64,000 nucleotides of DNA, taken from contig OX442421.1 in assembly GCA_949361645.1 (NCBI GenBank), forward strand, positions 5,065,320 through 5,129,319, read 5' to 3'. Positions within the stretch are counted from its first letter, which is position 1. Each line of letters begins with the position of its first letter. The position numbers and the translations under genes are program-made. The notes under the pieces are model-generated. The model did no database searches. It worked only from the letters and a program-made list of their open reading frames with translations, and was not told the origin of the DNA. This DNA comes from Spongilla lacustris (Eukaryota; Porifera; Demospongiae; Spongillida; Spongillidae). Shown in pieces: positions 63,834 to 64,000 of the stretch.

Positions 63834-64000
63834 AGGGTGCATCTGTGCAGGTAGAGCAATAGTACCATTACCATGGGTGCATCTGTGCAGGTAGAGCAAA
63901 AGTACCATTACCATGGGTGCATCTGTGCAGGTAGAGCAATAGTACCATTACCATGGGTGTATCTGTGCAGGTCGAGCAATAGTACCATTAGCATGGTGCA
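63834..64000. repeat. 40-bp minisatellite running off the window end
   Basis: Four units of GGGTGCATCTGTGCAGGTAG plus AGCAATAGTACCATTACCAT, starting where homology with the TFB1M gene ends. Confidence 0.93.

Overview
This is nuclear DNA from an animal, not a prokaryote. It has split genes with GT-AG introns whose phases agree across every junction I could test, several transposon families, and dense simple-sequence and minisatellite arrays. The deep animal gene set, a DIRS-type retroelement and the compact host exons suit an invertebrate, possibly an early-branching one such as a sponge. The sequence alone does not fix the species.

Layout: 1-2525 is a 33-bp minisatellite, probably in an upstream intron of the first gene. 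3862-20602 (+) holds the last 14 coding exons of a SMARCAD1-like SNF2 helicase; almost every intron carries its own minisatellite. 22475-33836 (-) is a 12-exon gene for a tandem HMG-box protein with an acidic tail (UBTF/HMGB-like). Its introns hold a 2.9-kb TA-flanked terminal-inverted-repeat element, a decayed DIRS-like retrotransposon with an internal 0.2-kb inversion, and a 1.7-kb fold-back element. 34.6-36.0 kb contains broken RecQ/BLM-like helicase pieces and one orphan exon. 36.6-39.98 kb is minisatellites and two fold-back elements. 40310-44763 (+) is a complete TFB1M-like mitochondrial rRNA dimethyladenosine transferase. 46490-52473 (-) is a CD225/dispanin membrane protein. 57037-57393 (-) is a single-exon LSM2. 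59354-63833 is a segmental duplicate of TFB1M introns 2-6, now a pseudogene, with its minisatellites privately expanded.

The genes do not form one pathway. SMARCAD1 and the HMG protein are chromatin or rDNA factors, TFB1M acts on mitochondrial ribosomes, and LSM2 acts in RNA processing and decay.

The strongest unexplained pattern is that several intronic minisatellites have a unit that contains the neighbouring splice site plus some exon sequence. The intron is therefore an array of near-identical decoy 5' or 3' splice sites: SMARCAD1 exons 2, 5 and 10 of this window, TFB1M exon 5 and probably TFB1M exon 3. A second notable point is that the array after SMARCAD1 exon 2 recurs inverted after exon 3, so the pre-mRNA could pair around exon 3.
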